A DNA stretch of 64,000 bases from Yoonia maricola (lineage in GTDB: Bacteria; Pseudomonadota; Alphaproteobacteria; Rhodobacterales; Rhodobacteraceae). The position numbers and the translations under genes are program-made. The stretch covers positions 1-64,000 of the forward strand of contig NZ_PGTY01000001.1 of assembly GCF_002797915.1 (NCBI RefSeq). Reading direction: 5' to 3'. How positions within the stretch are numbered: position 1 is the stretch's first letter; each line of letters begins with the position of its first letter. This document shows positions 34,488 through 43,719 of this stretch, in pieces. A model generated the notes under the pieces. The model saw only the letters and a program-made list of their open reading frames with translations, ran no database searches and had not been told where the DNA came from.

Positions 34488-35368
34488 GCCGCCGCTTTCC
34501 GTTGGGCTTCGCCAGCCGCAGTGGCTTGGCCATGGGTTAGTCTGGCCATGATCCGATCCAACACGACCTCGGACACTTTGGTAAAGCACAGGTAGAACAC
34601 CAAGAGCGCCGCAAAATACCACATGCGCCAATCGGGGTGGGGATAGTCGGTGAACCGCGGTTGCTTGGCTCCGCCCAATTCACGCGCCCAATAGACGATA
34701 TCTTCGACACCCAGAAGGAACAATAAAGGGGTCGCCTTGATCAAAACCATCCAAAGGTTCGACAGGCCGGGCAGGGCATAAACCCACATCTGCGGTACCA
34801 GTATGCGCCAAAATGTCTGACGATGGTTCATGCCGTAAGCTTCGGCCGTTTCCAACTGGCCTTTGGGCACAGCGCGCATCGCGCCGAACAGGACATTGGC
34901 GGCAAAGGCACCGAACACAATCGCAAAGGTCAGCACCGCCAGCATAAAGCCATAGACTTCATGCACCCATTGCGGGGCATTGCCCAAGGGGAGTTTCGCC
35001 GCGGCGCAGACGATAAAATCATTGCCTTGGCGTACGGCAGCATCCCAATCGGGGCATTTGATCCGGTGTCGGATATACTCAAATGCCTGATCCAAGGCGA
35101 TCACGAAGAAGAGGAAGAACGCAATGTCGGGAATGCCGCGCACGACAGCAATATAGGTTTTCCCGATCCAGCGTAACGGTGCCACATTGCTGCGCGCCGC
35201 TGATGCGCCCGCAAAACCAAATGCCAGTGCCGCTGGGGCCGTAATCGACAGCAACAACAGCACCGTTCCCACCGCCCAATACATCGACATATGCTTGCCA
35301 GTGGTCAGATAACAACTGAGCCATTGGACGCCTTCTAATGCGGCTGGGTCGGAACAGAAACTGAACAT
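34484..35368 (-). CDS. polar amino-acid/amine ABC transporter permease (partner)
   Basis: 294 residues of the HisQ type. VVRGIPDIAFFLFFVIALDQ carries the family's RGIP signature (usual form RGTP) and the EAA loop is ETAEAYGMNHRQTFWRILVP. A periplasmic insert of about 50 residues (KCPDWDAAVRQGNDFIVCAA onward) between helices 2 and 3 is longer than in HisQ and contains two cysteines. ATG 35368 (MFSFCSDP) is the first ATG in a plausible context. Divergent from the FAD oxidoreductase gene. Confidence 0.91.
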   Translation of the reverse strand: MFSFCSDPAALEGVQWLSCYLTTGKHMSMYWAVGTVLLLLSITAPAALAFGFAGASAARSNVAPLRWIGKTYIAVVRGIPDIAFFLFFVIALDQAFEYIRHRIKCPDWDAAVRQGNDFIVCAAAKLPLGNAPQWVHEVYGFMLAVLTFAIVFGAFAANVLFGAMRAVPKGQLETAEAYGMNHRQTFWRILVPQMWVYALPGLSNLWMVLIKATPLLFLLGVEDIVYWARELGGAKQPRFTDYPHPDWRMWYFAALLVFYLCFTKVSEVVLDRIMARLTHGQATAAGEAQRKAAA

Positions 35369-35475
35369 CAATCGCCTTGTTGCGCTAGTCCTCTCATCCG
35401 TCCAACAATTGCATTGCTGAGTCAACGCGTTGTGGTCACATTCGGGGCGTCAACGTAGGCCGTTTTCAGGTGGGA

Positions 35476-36567
35476 ATGTCAAAAATGGTACAGTCGGTTA
35501 TTGTCATAGGCGCTGGGATCATTGGCGCGGCGACAGCGTTGCAGTTGGCGAAGGCGGGTCACAAGGTCCAAATCGTGCATGCAGGCGGGACGGACGCGAC
35601 CAGTTTGGCCTTCGGTTGGATCAACGCGAGTTTCTTTCTCAGCGACGATCACCACAACCTGCGGGCCGCAGGGATCGCCGCATGGCATCGCGCTTTGAAG
35701 GACGTGCCTGCCCCCGTAGACTGGCAAGGGTGCCTATGCTGGGACATGCCCCCGGACGAGATGGCGGCGACTTTCACGCAGCTAAAGGAATTCGATTATC
35801 CCGTCGAGATGCTGACGAAACCTCAGATCAAGACGCTGGAACCCGCCCTCACAGATGCACCTGAACAGGCGCTCTTTTTCCCTGCCGAAGGGGCAGCATC
35901 ATCCGCCGACCTTGCGCGGCATTTCCTGATTGCTGCGCAAAGCTTGGGGGCCAAGCTGATCAGCAACGTCTACGTCTCCGGTCTCAAGACCCAAAACGAC
36001 CAAGTCATCGGCATCGAAACGCCCCACGGTGACATGCTCGCCGATCAGGTGATCATCGCCGCTGGCACTGGCACCGCAACCATCGCTTGCAGCATCGGCT
36101 GCGACATTCCATTGGTCCCTCGGCCCGTCTATATCCTGCGCACGTCCCCGCAGAAGAAAACCCTGCACCATATCCTCGCTACGCCAAGCGGTGAAATTAG
36201 GCAGGAACCTTCGGGGCAAATTCTGATGCCCGTCGCCGCCAGCCACCAAGGCGATAGTGCCGAACGCCTGACCCAAACGCCGACAGAGGCAGCGGACGCG
36301 ACGATCACAAGACTGCAGGACATCTGCGGTGGACTGGACGACGCGGACTGGTCAGAAGTGATCCGGGCAGAACGGCCCGTACCGCGGGACGGTTTTCCCA
36401 TCATCGGGCCTATCGCAAAGGGGGCCTACGTCGCCGTGTTGCATTCAGGGATCACGCTTGGGCCTATCATTGCGGAGTTGGTCAGTAAAGACATCACCGG
36501 CCGGCTGGACAATGCAGATGCGGCAATGCTCGCACCCTACCGACCGGACCGTTTCCTGACCCCATAA
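35476..36567 (+). CDS. FAD-dependent oxidoreductase (DAO family)
   Basis: About 363 residues. The dinucleotide-binding fold SVIVIGAGIIGAATALQLAK starts near residue 7, and the C-terminal FAD contact is in PRDGFPIIGPI. DAO-family enzymes oxidise amino acids, sarcosine-like amines or gamma-glutamyl-amines to imines with H2O2. Lying between the binding protein and permeases of an amine-type ABC system, it probably oxidises the imported or glutamylated substrate. ATG 35476 is used; GTG 35470 and ATG 35485 are alternatives. It is the only plus-strand gene in this cluster. Confidence 0.88.
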   Translation: MSKMVQSVIVIGAGIIGAATALQLAKAGHKVQIVHAGGTDATSLAFGWINASFFLSDDHHNLRAAGIAAWHRALKDVPAPVDWQGCLCWDMPPDEMAATFTQLKEFDYPVEMLTKPQIKTLEPALTDAPEQALFFPAEGAASSADLARHFLIAAQSLGAKLISNVYVSGLKTQNDQVIGIETPHGDMLADQVIIAAGTGTATIACSIGCDIPLVPRPVYILRTSPQKKTLHHILATPSGEIRQEPSGQILMPVAASHQGDSAERLTQTPTEAADATITRLQDICGGLDDADWSEVIRAERPVPRDGFPIIGPIAKGAYVAVLHSGITLGPIIAELVSKDITGRLDNADAAMLAPYRPDRFLTP

Positions 36568-36594
36568 AAAAGGGCCACCATTTCTGGCAGCCCT
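36565..36594 (-). terminator. rho-independent terminator after the ABC binding-protein gene
   Basis: On the minus strand: AGGGC-tg-CCA-gaaa-TGG-tg-GCCCT then TTTTTT. The 5-bp outer and 3-bp inner stems flank a small internal loop. It lies 25 bp after the binding-protein stop and overlaps the last codons of the convergent oxidoreductase gene. Confidence 0.75.
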
Positions 36595-36618
36595 CTCAAT
36601 CTCAACAGTACTGGCGGC

Positions 36619-37341
36619 TTAGAATTGCTCGCCAACACCCCATTTTTCGATCAGCGCATTCAGCGTGCCGTCCTCTTTCATCGACGTAATCGCAGCATCC
36701 AGCGTCGCGAGCAATTCGCCGTCGCTTTCACGCACGCCAAGACCAACACCACCACCGATCAATTCTTCCTGCTCCAGCAGCATGACTTCGCCGTCAGCGT
36801 CCGCAATAGGCTGCAAGAAAGACTTGTCGGCCAAAACCGCATCCGCCTCGCCCGCCTTTACAGCCGCAACAGTTTCGTCAGGCGTTGCAAATTCCAGCAA
36901 TGTGGCACCTGTCGACGCAATGAAAGCCGCCTGAATTGTACCAGTTTGCGCCGCGACAACGCCGCCCGCCAGGTCAACATCAGCGGACATTGCAAGATAG
37001 GCGGATGGGTCAGGCTGGGTGTAGCCTTGTGAGAAATCGATGACTTCGTCACGCTCATCAGTGATGGACATGCCCGCGATGATCACGTCGTAGTTGCCGG
37101 AAACGAGGTTCGGGATAATGCTGTCCCACTCGTTTGTGACCCACTCGCAGGTTAGTTCAGCGCGCGCGCAAACCTCGTCGCCCACTTCACGCTCAAATCC
37201 ATCGACTTCGCCGTCGTCGTTGAGGAAGTTATACGGAGGGTAGGCACCTTCCGTGCCCAGACGCACAACAGAGTGACTGTCTGCAAATGTCATGGAACCA
37301 GCGACAGCCAGTGCCAGCGTCGTAAGATAGAGGTTTTTCAT
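36619..37341 (-). CDS. ABC transporter substrate-binding protein (polar amino acid type)
   Basis: 240 residues. The signal peptide MKNLYLTTLALAVAGSMTFA is followed by the SBP_bac_3 fold: VRLGTEGAYPPYNFLNDDGE, FEREVGDEVCARAELTCEWV (two Cys likely disulfide-bonded), WDSIIPNLVSGNYDVIIAGM and ITDERDEVIDFSQGY. Lys/Arg/His-Arg-Orn-like binding proteins share these. It is 22 bp after the ATPase gene on the same strand and is followed by a terminator. The ligand may be a cationic amino acid or amine; this is a guess from the neighbouring ligase. Confidence 0.93.
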   Translation of the reverse strand: MKNLYLTTLALAVAGSMTFADSHSVVRLGTEGAYPPYNFLNDDGEVDGFEREVGDEVCARAELTCEWVTNEWDSIIPNLVSGNYDVIIAGMSITDERDEVIDFSQGYTQPDPSAYLAMSADVDLAGGVVAAQTGTIQAAFIASTGATLLEFATPDETVAAVKAGEADAVLADKSFLQPIADADGEVMLLEQEELIGGGVGLGVRESDGELLATLDAAITSMKEDGTLNALIEKWGVGEQF

Positions 37342-37363
37342 CAGTTTTCTCCCGAGTTGATGA

Positions 37364-38137
37364 TTATGAAACTGTCGCGGATAAAAATCCTTTCAGCCGC
37401 GCGGTTTTGGGGTTGCCGAACAGGTCAGCCGGGGGGCCTTCCTCTTCGATTTTGCCTTGGTGCAGAAAGACGACATGGTCGCTGACATCGGCGGCCAGCC
37501 GCATATCATGGGTGACGATGATCATGGTGCGCCCTTCTGCGGCGAGATCCTTGATCACCTTAACCACTTCCTGCTCAAGTTCAGGGTCCAAGGCGCTGGT
37601 GGGTTCATCAAAAAGCAGTGCCTTGGGTTCCATACACAGCGCGCGCGCAATGGCGGCCCGTTGTTGTTGTCCGCCCGACAGTTGGGCGGGGTAGACATCG
37701 CATTTGTCGCCAATGCCGACCTTGGCGAGGTATTTGCGGGCTGCGGCCTCTACCTCGGTCTTGTCGCGTTTCAGCACCGTGACCGGTGCCTCCATCACGT
37801 TTTGCAAAATCGTCATATGGGCCCAAAGGTTGAACTGCTGAAACACCATCGACAGGTTCGTGCGAATGCGGATCATCTGGGCATGATCACCGGGATGCCG
37901 ACTTGGCCCCGCACCTTTCCATGTGACAGGCTCACCGCAGAACAACACCTCGCCTTGCTGGCTATCTTCCAGCAGATTTGCGCAGCGCAAGAGCGTGGAT
38001 TTCCCGGACCCAGAGGAACCGATGAGTGAGACCACATGGCCTGCGGGGGCCGTAACATCGACACCCTTGAGCACTTCAAGATCGCCATAGGCTTTGTGAA
38101 GGTTTTTAATTTCAATAACGGGGGCAGCGTTGGTCAC
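37364..38137 (-). CDS. polar amino-acid ABC transporter ATP-binding protein
   Basis: 257 residues, the standard length of HisP/GlnQ ATPases. Walker A SLIGSSGSGKSTLLRC, Q-loop VFQQFNLW, signature LSGGQQQRAAIARAL, Walker B ALLFDEPTSALDP and H-loop IIVTHDMRLA are all intact. GTG 38137 gives a normal N-terminus (TNAAPVIEIKNLHKAYG); a TTG 60 bp upstream would add 20 unrelated residues. It leads the ATPase-binding protein pair of the amine ABC system. Confidence 0.93.
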   Translation of the reverse strand: MTNAAPVIEIKNLHKAYGDLEVLKGVDVTAPAGHVVSLIGSSGSGKSTLLRCANLLEDSQQGEVLFCGEPVTWKGAGPSRHPGDHAQMIRIRTNLSMVFQQFNLWAHMTILQNVMEAPVTVLKRDKTEVEAAARKYLAKVGIGDKCDVYPAQLSGGQQQRAAIARALCMEPKALLFDEPTSALDPELEQEVVKVIKDLAAEGRTMIIVTHDMRLAADVSDHVVFLHQGKIEEEGPPADLFGNPKTARLKGFLSATVS

Positions 38138-38222
38138 GTTGGTGCAGCTTTTCTTTGGTCCGCCGCAGATTAGTGCCGATTTTATGGGCTTTTGCAACGG
38201 TTAGTGGCGCTTTAACCCTACG

Positions 38223-38981
38223 TTATGCAGGAATTGCTGCCTGCTTTGGCGGAAATGGCAAATCATAGGCAGATGGCGGGAGGGCGATGATGCCGTGTAG
38301 GCCCAGAATTGACGCATCATCTGGGGACAAAGCAGTGATAGCTTCACCGATCGCTTCAAAATAAGGCTGCGGGTCTTGTCCCTTGCTTGTCACAAACGAC
38401 TGACCGGGGGATGGGTCCGTGTATCCGATGGTCTTCAAACGCGTGACCAAAGGGTTCTCGCGTGTTTCAATCCGCCACGTCTGCACGTCGATAGCCGCGA
38501 TATCGGCGCGGCCCTCGGCAACTGCGGCAATGCTGGTGGTGTGACTGCCGGTTTCAGCATGCAGGTTGAAGGTAAAGTCGCGCGCCTGCGCCCAAAGCTG
38601 CGGGGCGCCATAGCCCGAATGGGACCACTGATCGTTACAGACAAACCGCCCTTGTGCCATGTCTTGCGGGGTATCGGCGTGGCTATCCGCGTGCACAACA
38701 AACACACTGCGGTAGTATCCGGGCGCGCACCCTTCCAAGCCATAGTCCGAGGCGCCAATCAGGGTAACATTGTCGTGAAACAAACCGCGATAGGGCAGGT
38801 TGCACATATGGCCCAAAACCAGATCGGGGCGGGCCCATCCATCCATATGATCGGTGTCATGATCCAAGGTATCAGGGGCCGCAATCCCACGGTCCCGCAA
38901 TCCATTCCGGATCAAGCCCCACAATGCATCATGCGCCGCCCTGTTAGAGAGCCGCGCATACATCGGCAGGCTGGCAATCAT
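38223..38981 (-). CDS. PhnD-like phosphate/phosphonate-binding protein without signal peptide
   Basis: 252 residues with the PhnD/periplasmic-binding fold: ARPDLVLGHMCNLPYRGLFH, then NDQWSHSGYGA and AVAEGRADIAAIDVQTWR, FVTSKGQDPQP. It begins MIASLPMYARLSNRAAH directly in the mature fold, with no signal peptide or lipobox. No permease or ATPase of the phosphonate type is nearby. It may therefore be a cytoplasmic ligand-binding or sensory protein. The start overlaps the stop of the upstream terB gene by 4 bp, so these two are co-translated. Confidence 0.8.
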   Translation of the reverse strand: MIASLPMYARLSNRAAHDALWGLIRNGLRDRGIAAPDTLDHDTDHMDGWARPDLVLGHMCNLPYRGLFHDNVTLIGASDYGLEGCAPGYYRSVFVVHADSHADTPQDMAQGRFVCNDQWSHSGYGAPQLWAQARDFTFNLHAETGSHTTSIAAVAEGRADIAAIDVQTWRIETRENPLVTRLKTIGYTDPSPGQSFVTSKGQDPQPYFEAIGEAITALSPDDASILGLHGIIALPPSAYDLPFPPKQAAIPA

Positions 38982-39415
38982 CCAGCGCTGACCCTCAGCC
39001 TCGCACGATGGCTATCCTGATCGGATACACCCAGCAAAGATGCGGTCATGCGCATCATGCTGTCTTCTTCATCGTCGCGCACGCCATCGGCCATCACAAC
39101 AGACCACAGCGCCTCGATCACGCCAACGCGGTTGTCGTAGGATACGGTATCTTTGATCGCACGGGTGAAGCGTACGGTATCAGGGGCCTCGGCCTCCAAT
39201 GCTTCGCATTCGGCGCGCAAGGCGGCGGCCTCAAACGGTGAAAGGCCGTAACGGGCTATCAGCGCTTTGTCGATCTGGGCAATCTCAACATCGGCATAGT
39301 CGCCATCGGTGCGGGCAATACGTACCAGCAAGGCACCAAGAGCCAGACGGCTATCAACGTCGGGCAGTTGTTCGGGTTCGGGGGCGGTCAGACGCCGGAG
39401 CAAATCTTGAAACAT
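38978..39415 (-). CDS. TerB-family protein
   Basis: 145 residues, all-helical TerB domain: LALGALLVRIARTDGDYADV carries the first acidic metal-binding motif (DGDY), and VIEALWSVVMADGVRDDEED the second. TerB proteins bind Ca2+-like metals and are linked to tellurite resistance and envelope stress, though single copies such as this have no fixed role. It sits between rlmJ (5 bp upstream) and the PhnD-like gene (4-bp overlap) on the same strand. Confidence 0.87.
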   Translation of the reverse strand: MFQDLLRRLTAPEPEQLPDVDSRLALGALLVRIARTDGDYADVEIAQIDKALIARYGLSPFEAAALRAECEALEAEAPDTVRFTRAIKDTVSYDNRVGVIEALWSVVMADGVRDDEEDSMMRMTASLLGVSDQDSHRARLRVSAG

Positions 39416-39420
39416 ATGTC

Positions 39421-40212
39421 CTACATAAGGCGGGAAAGCCGGTCTTGAAAGAGGGCAGTCAGTCGCGCAGCTTCTTCAGTAAATCCATAAGGTGCATTCA
39501 CTGCAAACAGACCAGAGCCGACCATATGGTGACCGGGCCGGGCCGGGGGAAAACGAACCTCATGTGTCACAGCACCCGGCACAGCCGCTTGCAGGGCGTT
39601 GATCATCGGGGCGTGCGGCGCGTCAGTCAGGATTGGATACCACAGCATGATCACGCCGACCCCCCATTTGCGGTGCAACTTGGCAATCGTGCCGGGGATG
39701 GTGTCATAATCTGATTTCACCTCAAACGAGGGATCAATCAGCAGCAGTCCCCGGCGGGGCTCAGGCGGGCACAGCGACATCGCCATCTCCCACCCGTCTT
39801 TTTGGCGAAAGATGCCGCCATAGGGGCCCATGTTATTCTCAAGGGCTGCAAATTCCTGCGGATGCAACTCAGACAGGTGTATCGTGTCGACAGGGCGCAG
39901 GCTTTCGGCAGCAATCAAGGGAGAGCCGGGATAAGCACTGGCCCCGTGTTTGGCATGAATGCGGTCCAAGACCTGCACATAGGGGTGATCAGACGGGAAC
40001 CAGCTTTGCGCCAACGCAATGCCCTTGGCGGCTTCGCCCGTTTTCAGGGCCGCATCATCTTGCAAATCATAAAGACCACGGCCTGCATGCGTTTCCAAAT
40101 AGGACAGGGGTTTGTCTTTGCGGATCATATAGGACAAGGCCCATGCCAGCATGCTGTGCTTATGCACGTCAGCCAGATTTCCGGCATGATAAATATGTTG
40201 ATACGAAAGCAT
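39421..40212 (-). CDS. rlmJ: 23S rRNA (adenine-N6)-methyltransferase RlmJ
   Basis: 263 residues. RlmJ methylates A2030 of 23S rRNA (E. coli numbering). MLSYQHIYHAGNLADVHKHS and the YLETHAGRGLYDL SAM motif match the family. The target-base motif is DPSFE where E. coli has DPPYE; the catalytic Asp is kept. Further landmarks are YPGSPLIAAESLRPVD, HLSELHPQE and VIMLWYPI. ATG 40212 gives the canonical N-terminus; an upstream start adds 8 residues. The terB gene follows 5 bp downstream. Confidence 0.91.
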   Translation of the reverse strand: MLSYQHIYHAGNLADVHKHSMLAWALSYMIRKDKPLSYLETHAGRGLYDLQDDAALKTGEAAKGIALAQSWFPSDHPYVQVLDRIHAKHGASAYPGSPLIAAESLRPVDTIHLSELHPQEFAALENNMGPYGGIFRQKDGWEMAMSLCPPEPRRGLLLIDPSFEVKSDYDTIPGTIAKLHRKWGVGVIMLWYPILTDAPHAPMINALQAAVPGAVTHEVRFPPARPGHHMVGSGLFAVNAPYGFTEEAARLTALFQDRLSRLM

Positions 40213-40333
40213 CAGCGGTCCTTTGATCTGCAACACGGGCTTAGAGCAGCAAGACTGCGCTGTCTATCATTGCAAAGGGTTGCTTGGCTGATGTGGTGGG
40301 CTACCCTGTTGTCCAACAATGAAGGGCCAGAAC

Positions 40334-41086
40334 ATGTTGAACCGCCTCATCCTGTCGACCGTGCTGCTTACAGTACCGCTGGCCGCAGCAGCACAAGAGC
40401 AGGCAAATGGCATTGAGTTTCGCTTTGGGCTGGGTCCATCAATAGGGCCGGGCTACTTCGGTGATGAAGACTATGATATCGGGGTGCGTCCGAAATTCCA
40501 GCTAGAACGATTTCAGTTTGGCGACATTTCCCGCGATCGCCGTGACCGGGCAACGGGGCTGCGGTTTTCCCCATCCATCCGCTTTATCGGCGCACGCAGT
40601 GCGGATGATTTTGATGAACTGACCGGGCTGGATGACATTGATCCCACGCTTGAGATCGGTGGAGGGCTGGCCTTTCGCACAGCCGATTACGAAGTGTTTG
40701 CCAAGCTACGATACGGTGCCATCGGGCACGAAGCCTTCGTCGCCGAACTGGGATCCGACATCTTCTACCAACCCAGCGATCAGCTGACTTTCAAGGCAGG
40801 GCCGCGTATCTTGTTCGGGGACGCGGATTATGCACAAACCTACTTTGGTGTGACCGCCGACGAAAGCGCCGCAAGCAGCTTTGACGCCTTCGACGCAGCA
40901 GGCGGTTTGATGAGCGCAGGCGCCAAGGCCGAAGCAACCTATGCGATCAATGATGACTGGCAGGTTGTTGGCACCTTGCAATACGACCAACTGCTGGACG
41001 ATGCCGCCGATAGCCCCATCACCCAGTCAGATGATCTTTTCAGTGGCAGCATTGTCCTGACGCGGCGGATCACGCTGGGGTTCTGA
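40334..41086 (+). CDS. MipA/OmpV family outer-membrane protein
   Basis: About 250 residues. A signal peptide (MLNRLILSTVLLTVPLAAAA) is followed by an antiparallel beta-barrel ending in a terminal Phe (RRITLGF). GLGPSIGPGYFGDEDYDIGV at the mature N-terminus matches MipA/OmpV (MltA-interacting) proteins. Family members scaffold murein enzymes or act as porins; the role here is unknown. ATG 40334 follows AAGGG; an ATG at 40319 is possible. Convergent with pyrG, 2 bp apart. Confidence 0.88.
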   Translation: MLNRLILSTVLLTVPLAAAAQEQANGIEFRFGLGPSIGPGYFGDEDYDIGVRPKFQLERFQFGDISRDRRDRATGLRFSPSIRFIGARSADDFDELTGLDDIDPTLEIGGGLAFRTADYEVFAKLRYGAIGHEAFVAELGSDIFYQPSDQLTFKAGPRILFGDADYAQTYFGVTADESAASSFDAFDAAGGLMSAGAKAEATYAINDDWQVVGTLQYDQLLDDAADSPITQSDDLFSGSIVLTRRITLGF

Positions 41087-41088
41087 TC

Positions 41089-42732
41089 CTAAACCAAACG
41101 CGATGTTTCCACCGCCGCCCGCACGAAATCGGCAAACAGCGGATGCGGGGCAAAGGGTTTGGACTTTAGTTCTGGGTGAAACTGCACACCAATGAACCAC
41201 GGATGATCCAACCATTCCACGATTTCGGGCAGTTTGCCATCGGGTGACATGCCGGAAAACTTCAGCCCTACTTTTTCAAGCGTTTCACGATATTTGATAT
41301 CGACCTCATAACGGTGGCGGTGGCGTTCTTCGATCGCCGTCCCACCATAGACCTCAGCGACCTTGGAGCCATCGGTCAGAGTGGCATCATAGGCGCCCAG
41401 ACGCATGGTGCCACCTTTATCATCATCGGCCTTTCGGGCGACCTTGTGATTGCCCTGTACCCACTCTTTGAGGTGATAAACAACCGGTTCAAAACGCTTT
41501 TTTCCAGCCTCATGGTCAAATTCTTCGGAGCCCGCCTTGGCCATACCAGCCACGTTGCGGGCCGCTTCGATCACGGCCATTTGCATCCCTAGACAGATGC
41601 CCAGATAGGGGATCTTCTTTTCGCGGGCGAATTGTGCCGCCTTGATCTTGCCCTCAGTGCCGCGTTCGCCAAAACCGCCGGGCACGAGGATGGCATGGAA
41701 CCCCTGCAGATATGGCGTCGCGTCCTCATTATCAAAAAGCTCTGCGTCGACCCACTCGATCTTGACCTTCACTCTATTGGCCATCCCGCCATGGGTCAGC
41801 GCCTCTGCAATGGATTTATAGGCATCCTCAAGCTGGGTATATTTGCCAACAATGGCAACTTTCACCTTACCTTCAGGATTATGAACGCGGTGATAGACAT
41901 CATGCCAGATATCCAGTTTCGGCTGCGGGGCGGGGGAGATGCCAAAGGCATCCAGCACCGCCTGATCAAGGCCCTGCTCATGGTAAGCGAGCGGCGCCTC
42001 ATAAATTGACTTAAGGTCATAGGCGGCCACAACACACTGCTTACGCACGTTACAAAACAGGGCAATCTTTTCGCGCTCTTTTTCAGGGATCGGCTGTTCG
42101 GAGCGGCAGACCAGAATATCCGGTGCAATGCCAATCGACTGCAATTCCTTGACCGAGTGCTGGGTTGGCTTCGTCTTCAACTCACCACTGGCGGCCAGAT
42201 AGGGCAACAGCGTCAGATGCATGAAAATGCACTGACCGCGGGGTTTGTCATGGGCGAACTGACGGATCGCTTCAAAGAATGGCAGGCCTTCGATGTCACC
42301 GACTGTGCCGCCAATTTCGCAAAGCATGAAGTCAACTTCATCTTCGCCGATGGCCAGAAACTCTTTGATCTGATTGGTGACATGCGGCACCACCTGAATG
42401 GTCTTGCCCAGATAATCGCCCCGGCGTTCCTTTTCCAATACGGTGGAATAGATGCGCCCTGAACTGACCGAATCCGTGTTGCGGGCAGGCACGCCGGTAA
42501 AACGCTCATAGTGGCCAAGGTCCAGATCGGTCTCGGCCCCGTCGTCAGTGACGAAGACTTCGCCATGCTCAAACGGTGACATCGTGCCGGGGTCAACGTT
42601 AAGATAGGGGTCCAGTTTGCGCAGGCGCACCGAATAACCACGGGCTTGCAACAACGCACCCAAAGCCGCCGAGGCAAGACCCTTCCCAAGAGAGGAGACA
42701 ACGCCGCCGGTAATAAAAATGAAACGCGCCAT
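41089..42732 (-). CDS. pyrG: CTP synthase
   Basis: 547 residues. PyrG makes CTP from UTP, ATP and glutamine. The N-terminal synthetase domain starts [20 protein letters not shown], with [20 protein letters not shown]. The C-terminal GATase1 domain (from about residue 290) holds the nucleophile Cys in [17 protein letters not shown] and the His-Glu pair in [13 protein letters not shown]. All motifs are intact. It follows secG, 158 bp apart, on the same strand, the usual order in these bacteria. Confidence 0.97.
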   Translation of the reverse strand: MARFIFITGGVVSSLGKGLASAALGALLQARGYSVRLRKLDPYLNVDPGTMSPFEHGEVFVTDDGAETDLDLGHYERFTGVPARNTDSVSSGRIYSTVLEKERRGDYLGKTIQVVPHVTNQIKEFLAIGEDEVDFMLCEIGGTVGDIEGLPFFEAIRQFAHDKPRGQCIFMHLTLLPYLAASGELKTKPTQHSVKELQSIGIAPDILVCRSEQPIPEKEREKIALFCNVRKQCVVAAYDLKSIYEAPLAYHEQGLDQAVLDAFGISPAPQPKLDIWHDVYHRVHNPEGKVKVAIVGKYTQLEDAYKSIAEALTHGGMANRVKVKIEWVDAELFDNEDATPYLQGFHAILVPGGFGERGTEGKIKAAQFAREKKIPYLGICLGMQMAVIEAARNVAGMAKAGSEEFDHEAGKKRFEPVVYHLKEWVQGNHKVARKADDDKGGTMRLGAYDATLTDGSKVAEVYGGTAIEERHRHRYEVDIKYRETLEKVGLKFSGMSPDGKLPEIVEWLDHPWFIGVQFHPELKSKPFAPHPLFADFVRAAVETSRLV

Positions 42733-42890
42733 TGGCAGGGGACCCCCGTGAAAAATTCCAAATCTGTGGGAAAGCGCACCCGAAAATACGCATCATCACG
42801 GGATTTGACGTGTAGCGGATTCGGGCGCGATTGGCAACCACTGACCCAACATCATGTTGCCCAACGTCGCGGCAGGACAACTGATAGTAA

Positions 42891-43244
42891 TTATTCGCTT
42901 GAAGGCACCAAAGGATCGTCGTCGCCGAGCGATGGCGGCAGCAGACTATCACCCAAGTCAGGCAACAATGGCGCATCGCTGCCAGGGTCAATCCCCAATT
43001 GATCAACGACCGATGACCCGGCTGTATTGCTTGCTGCAATCAGTGTCAGCGCAATGGATGTGCAGATAAATGCGACGGCCAAAGCCCAGGTAAACTTGCT
43101 CATTGCTGTGGCTGCAGGGCGCGATCCTGTCGCGCCGCCACCGCCGCCCATGCCAAGACCACCACCCTCAGAGCGCTGCAAAAGCACAGTACCGATGAGG
43201 CTAAGCGCAAGGATCAGATGGATGATAAGGACGACGTTTTCCAT
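42891..43244 (-). CDS. secG: preprotein translocase subunit SecG
   Basis: 117 residues. Two membrane helices (residues 3-22 and 53-73) flank the SecG loop with QRSEGGGLGMGGGGGATGSR. The C-terminal 35 residues are acidic and Pro/Leu-rich, as in many alphaproteobacterial SecG proteins. SecG assists SecYE during protein export. pyrG lies downstream on the same strand. Confidence 0.95.
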   Translation of the reverse strand: MENVVLIIHLILALSLIGTVLLQRSEGGGLGMGGGGGATGSRPAATAMSKFTWALAVAFICTSIALTLIAASNTAGSSVVDQLGIDPGSDAPLLPDLGDSLLPPSLGDDDPLVPSSE

Positions 43245-43323
43245 TCAGGGGGCCTTTCGGGGCGTTCGCGAACAAGCGGTATCTAAAAGCTGTAAGGCTT
43301 CCCCGCAACCCCCGAAAACGTGG

Positions 43324-43719
43324 TCATTCGTCAACATCGTCCATGTCAGCTTGTCCGGTCAGCTTGCGACGCACAATGGACCATGACAGACCGACCGCCA
43401 AAACAATGGAAAGGGCAAAGATGCCAATCCACGCATTGATCGACGGATTATCAAGGTTGATCACCCCTTGATCAAACAACACCCATAACAGCGTGCCCAC
43501 CACTGCCAAAATGAGAACCATCCCGAAAATGCCGATCGAACGCAGGGTGGCGCGCAGGTATATGATGTAGCCCACAAAAAGGACGAGTCCCAACAGAACC
43601 GTCATCGATAGATTGGTGTCTGCGTTGTTCATCGACCAACGGACATAGTTCCAATCGGTCGGATTATAAGTCGCGGACAACAGCAAAAACGCAAAAATCC
43701 AACGGATGACGAAACCCAT
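43324..43719 (-). CDS. DUF6524-like membrane protein
   Basis: 131 residues with four hydrophobic helices (about 1-20, 40-58, 62-85, 95-118) and an acidic C-terminus (QADMDDVDE). MGFVIRWIFAFLLLSATYNP, then the TDWNYVRW segment, resembles DUF6524 proteins. Function unknown. ATG 43719 with GTGAGG upstream is preferred to a longer start at 43752. It is followed by secG 79 bp downstream on the same strand. Confidence 0.8.
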   Translation of the reverse strand: MGFVIRWIFAFLLLSATYNPTDWNYVRWSMNNADTNLSMTVLLGLVLFVGYIIYLRATLRSIGIFGMVLILAVVGTLLWVLFDQGVINLDNPSINAWIGIFALSIVLAVGLSWSIVRRKLTGQADMDDVDE

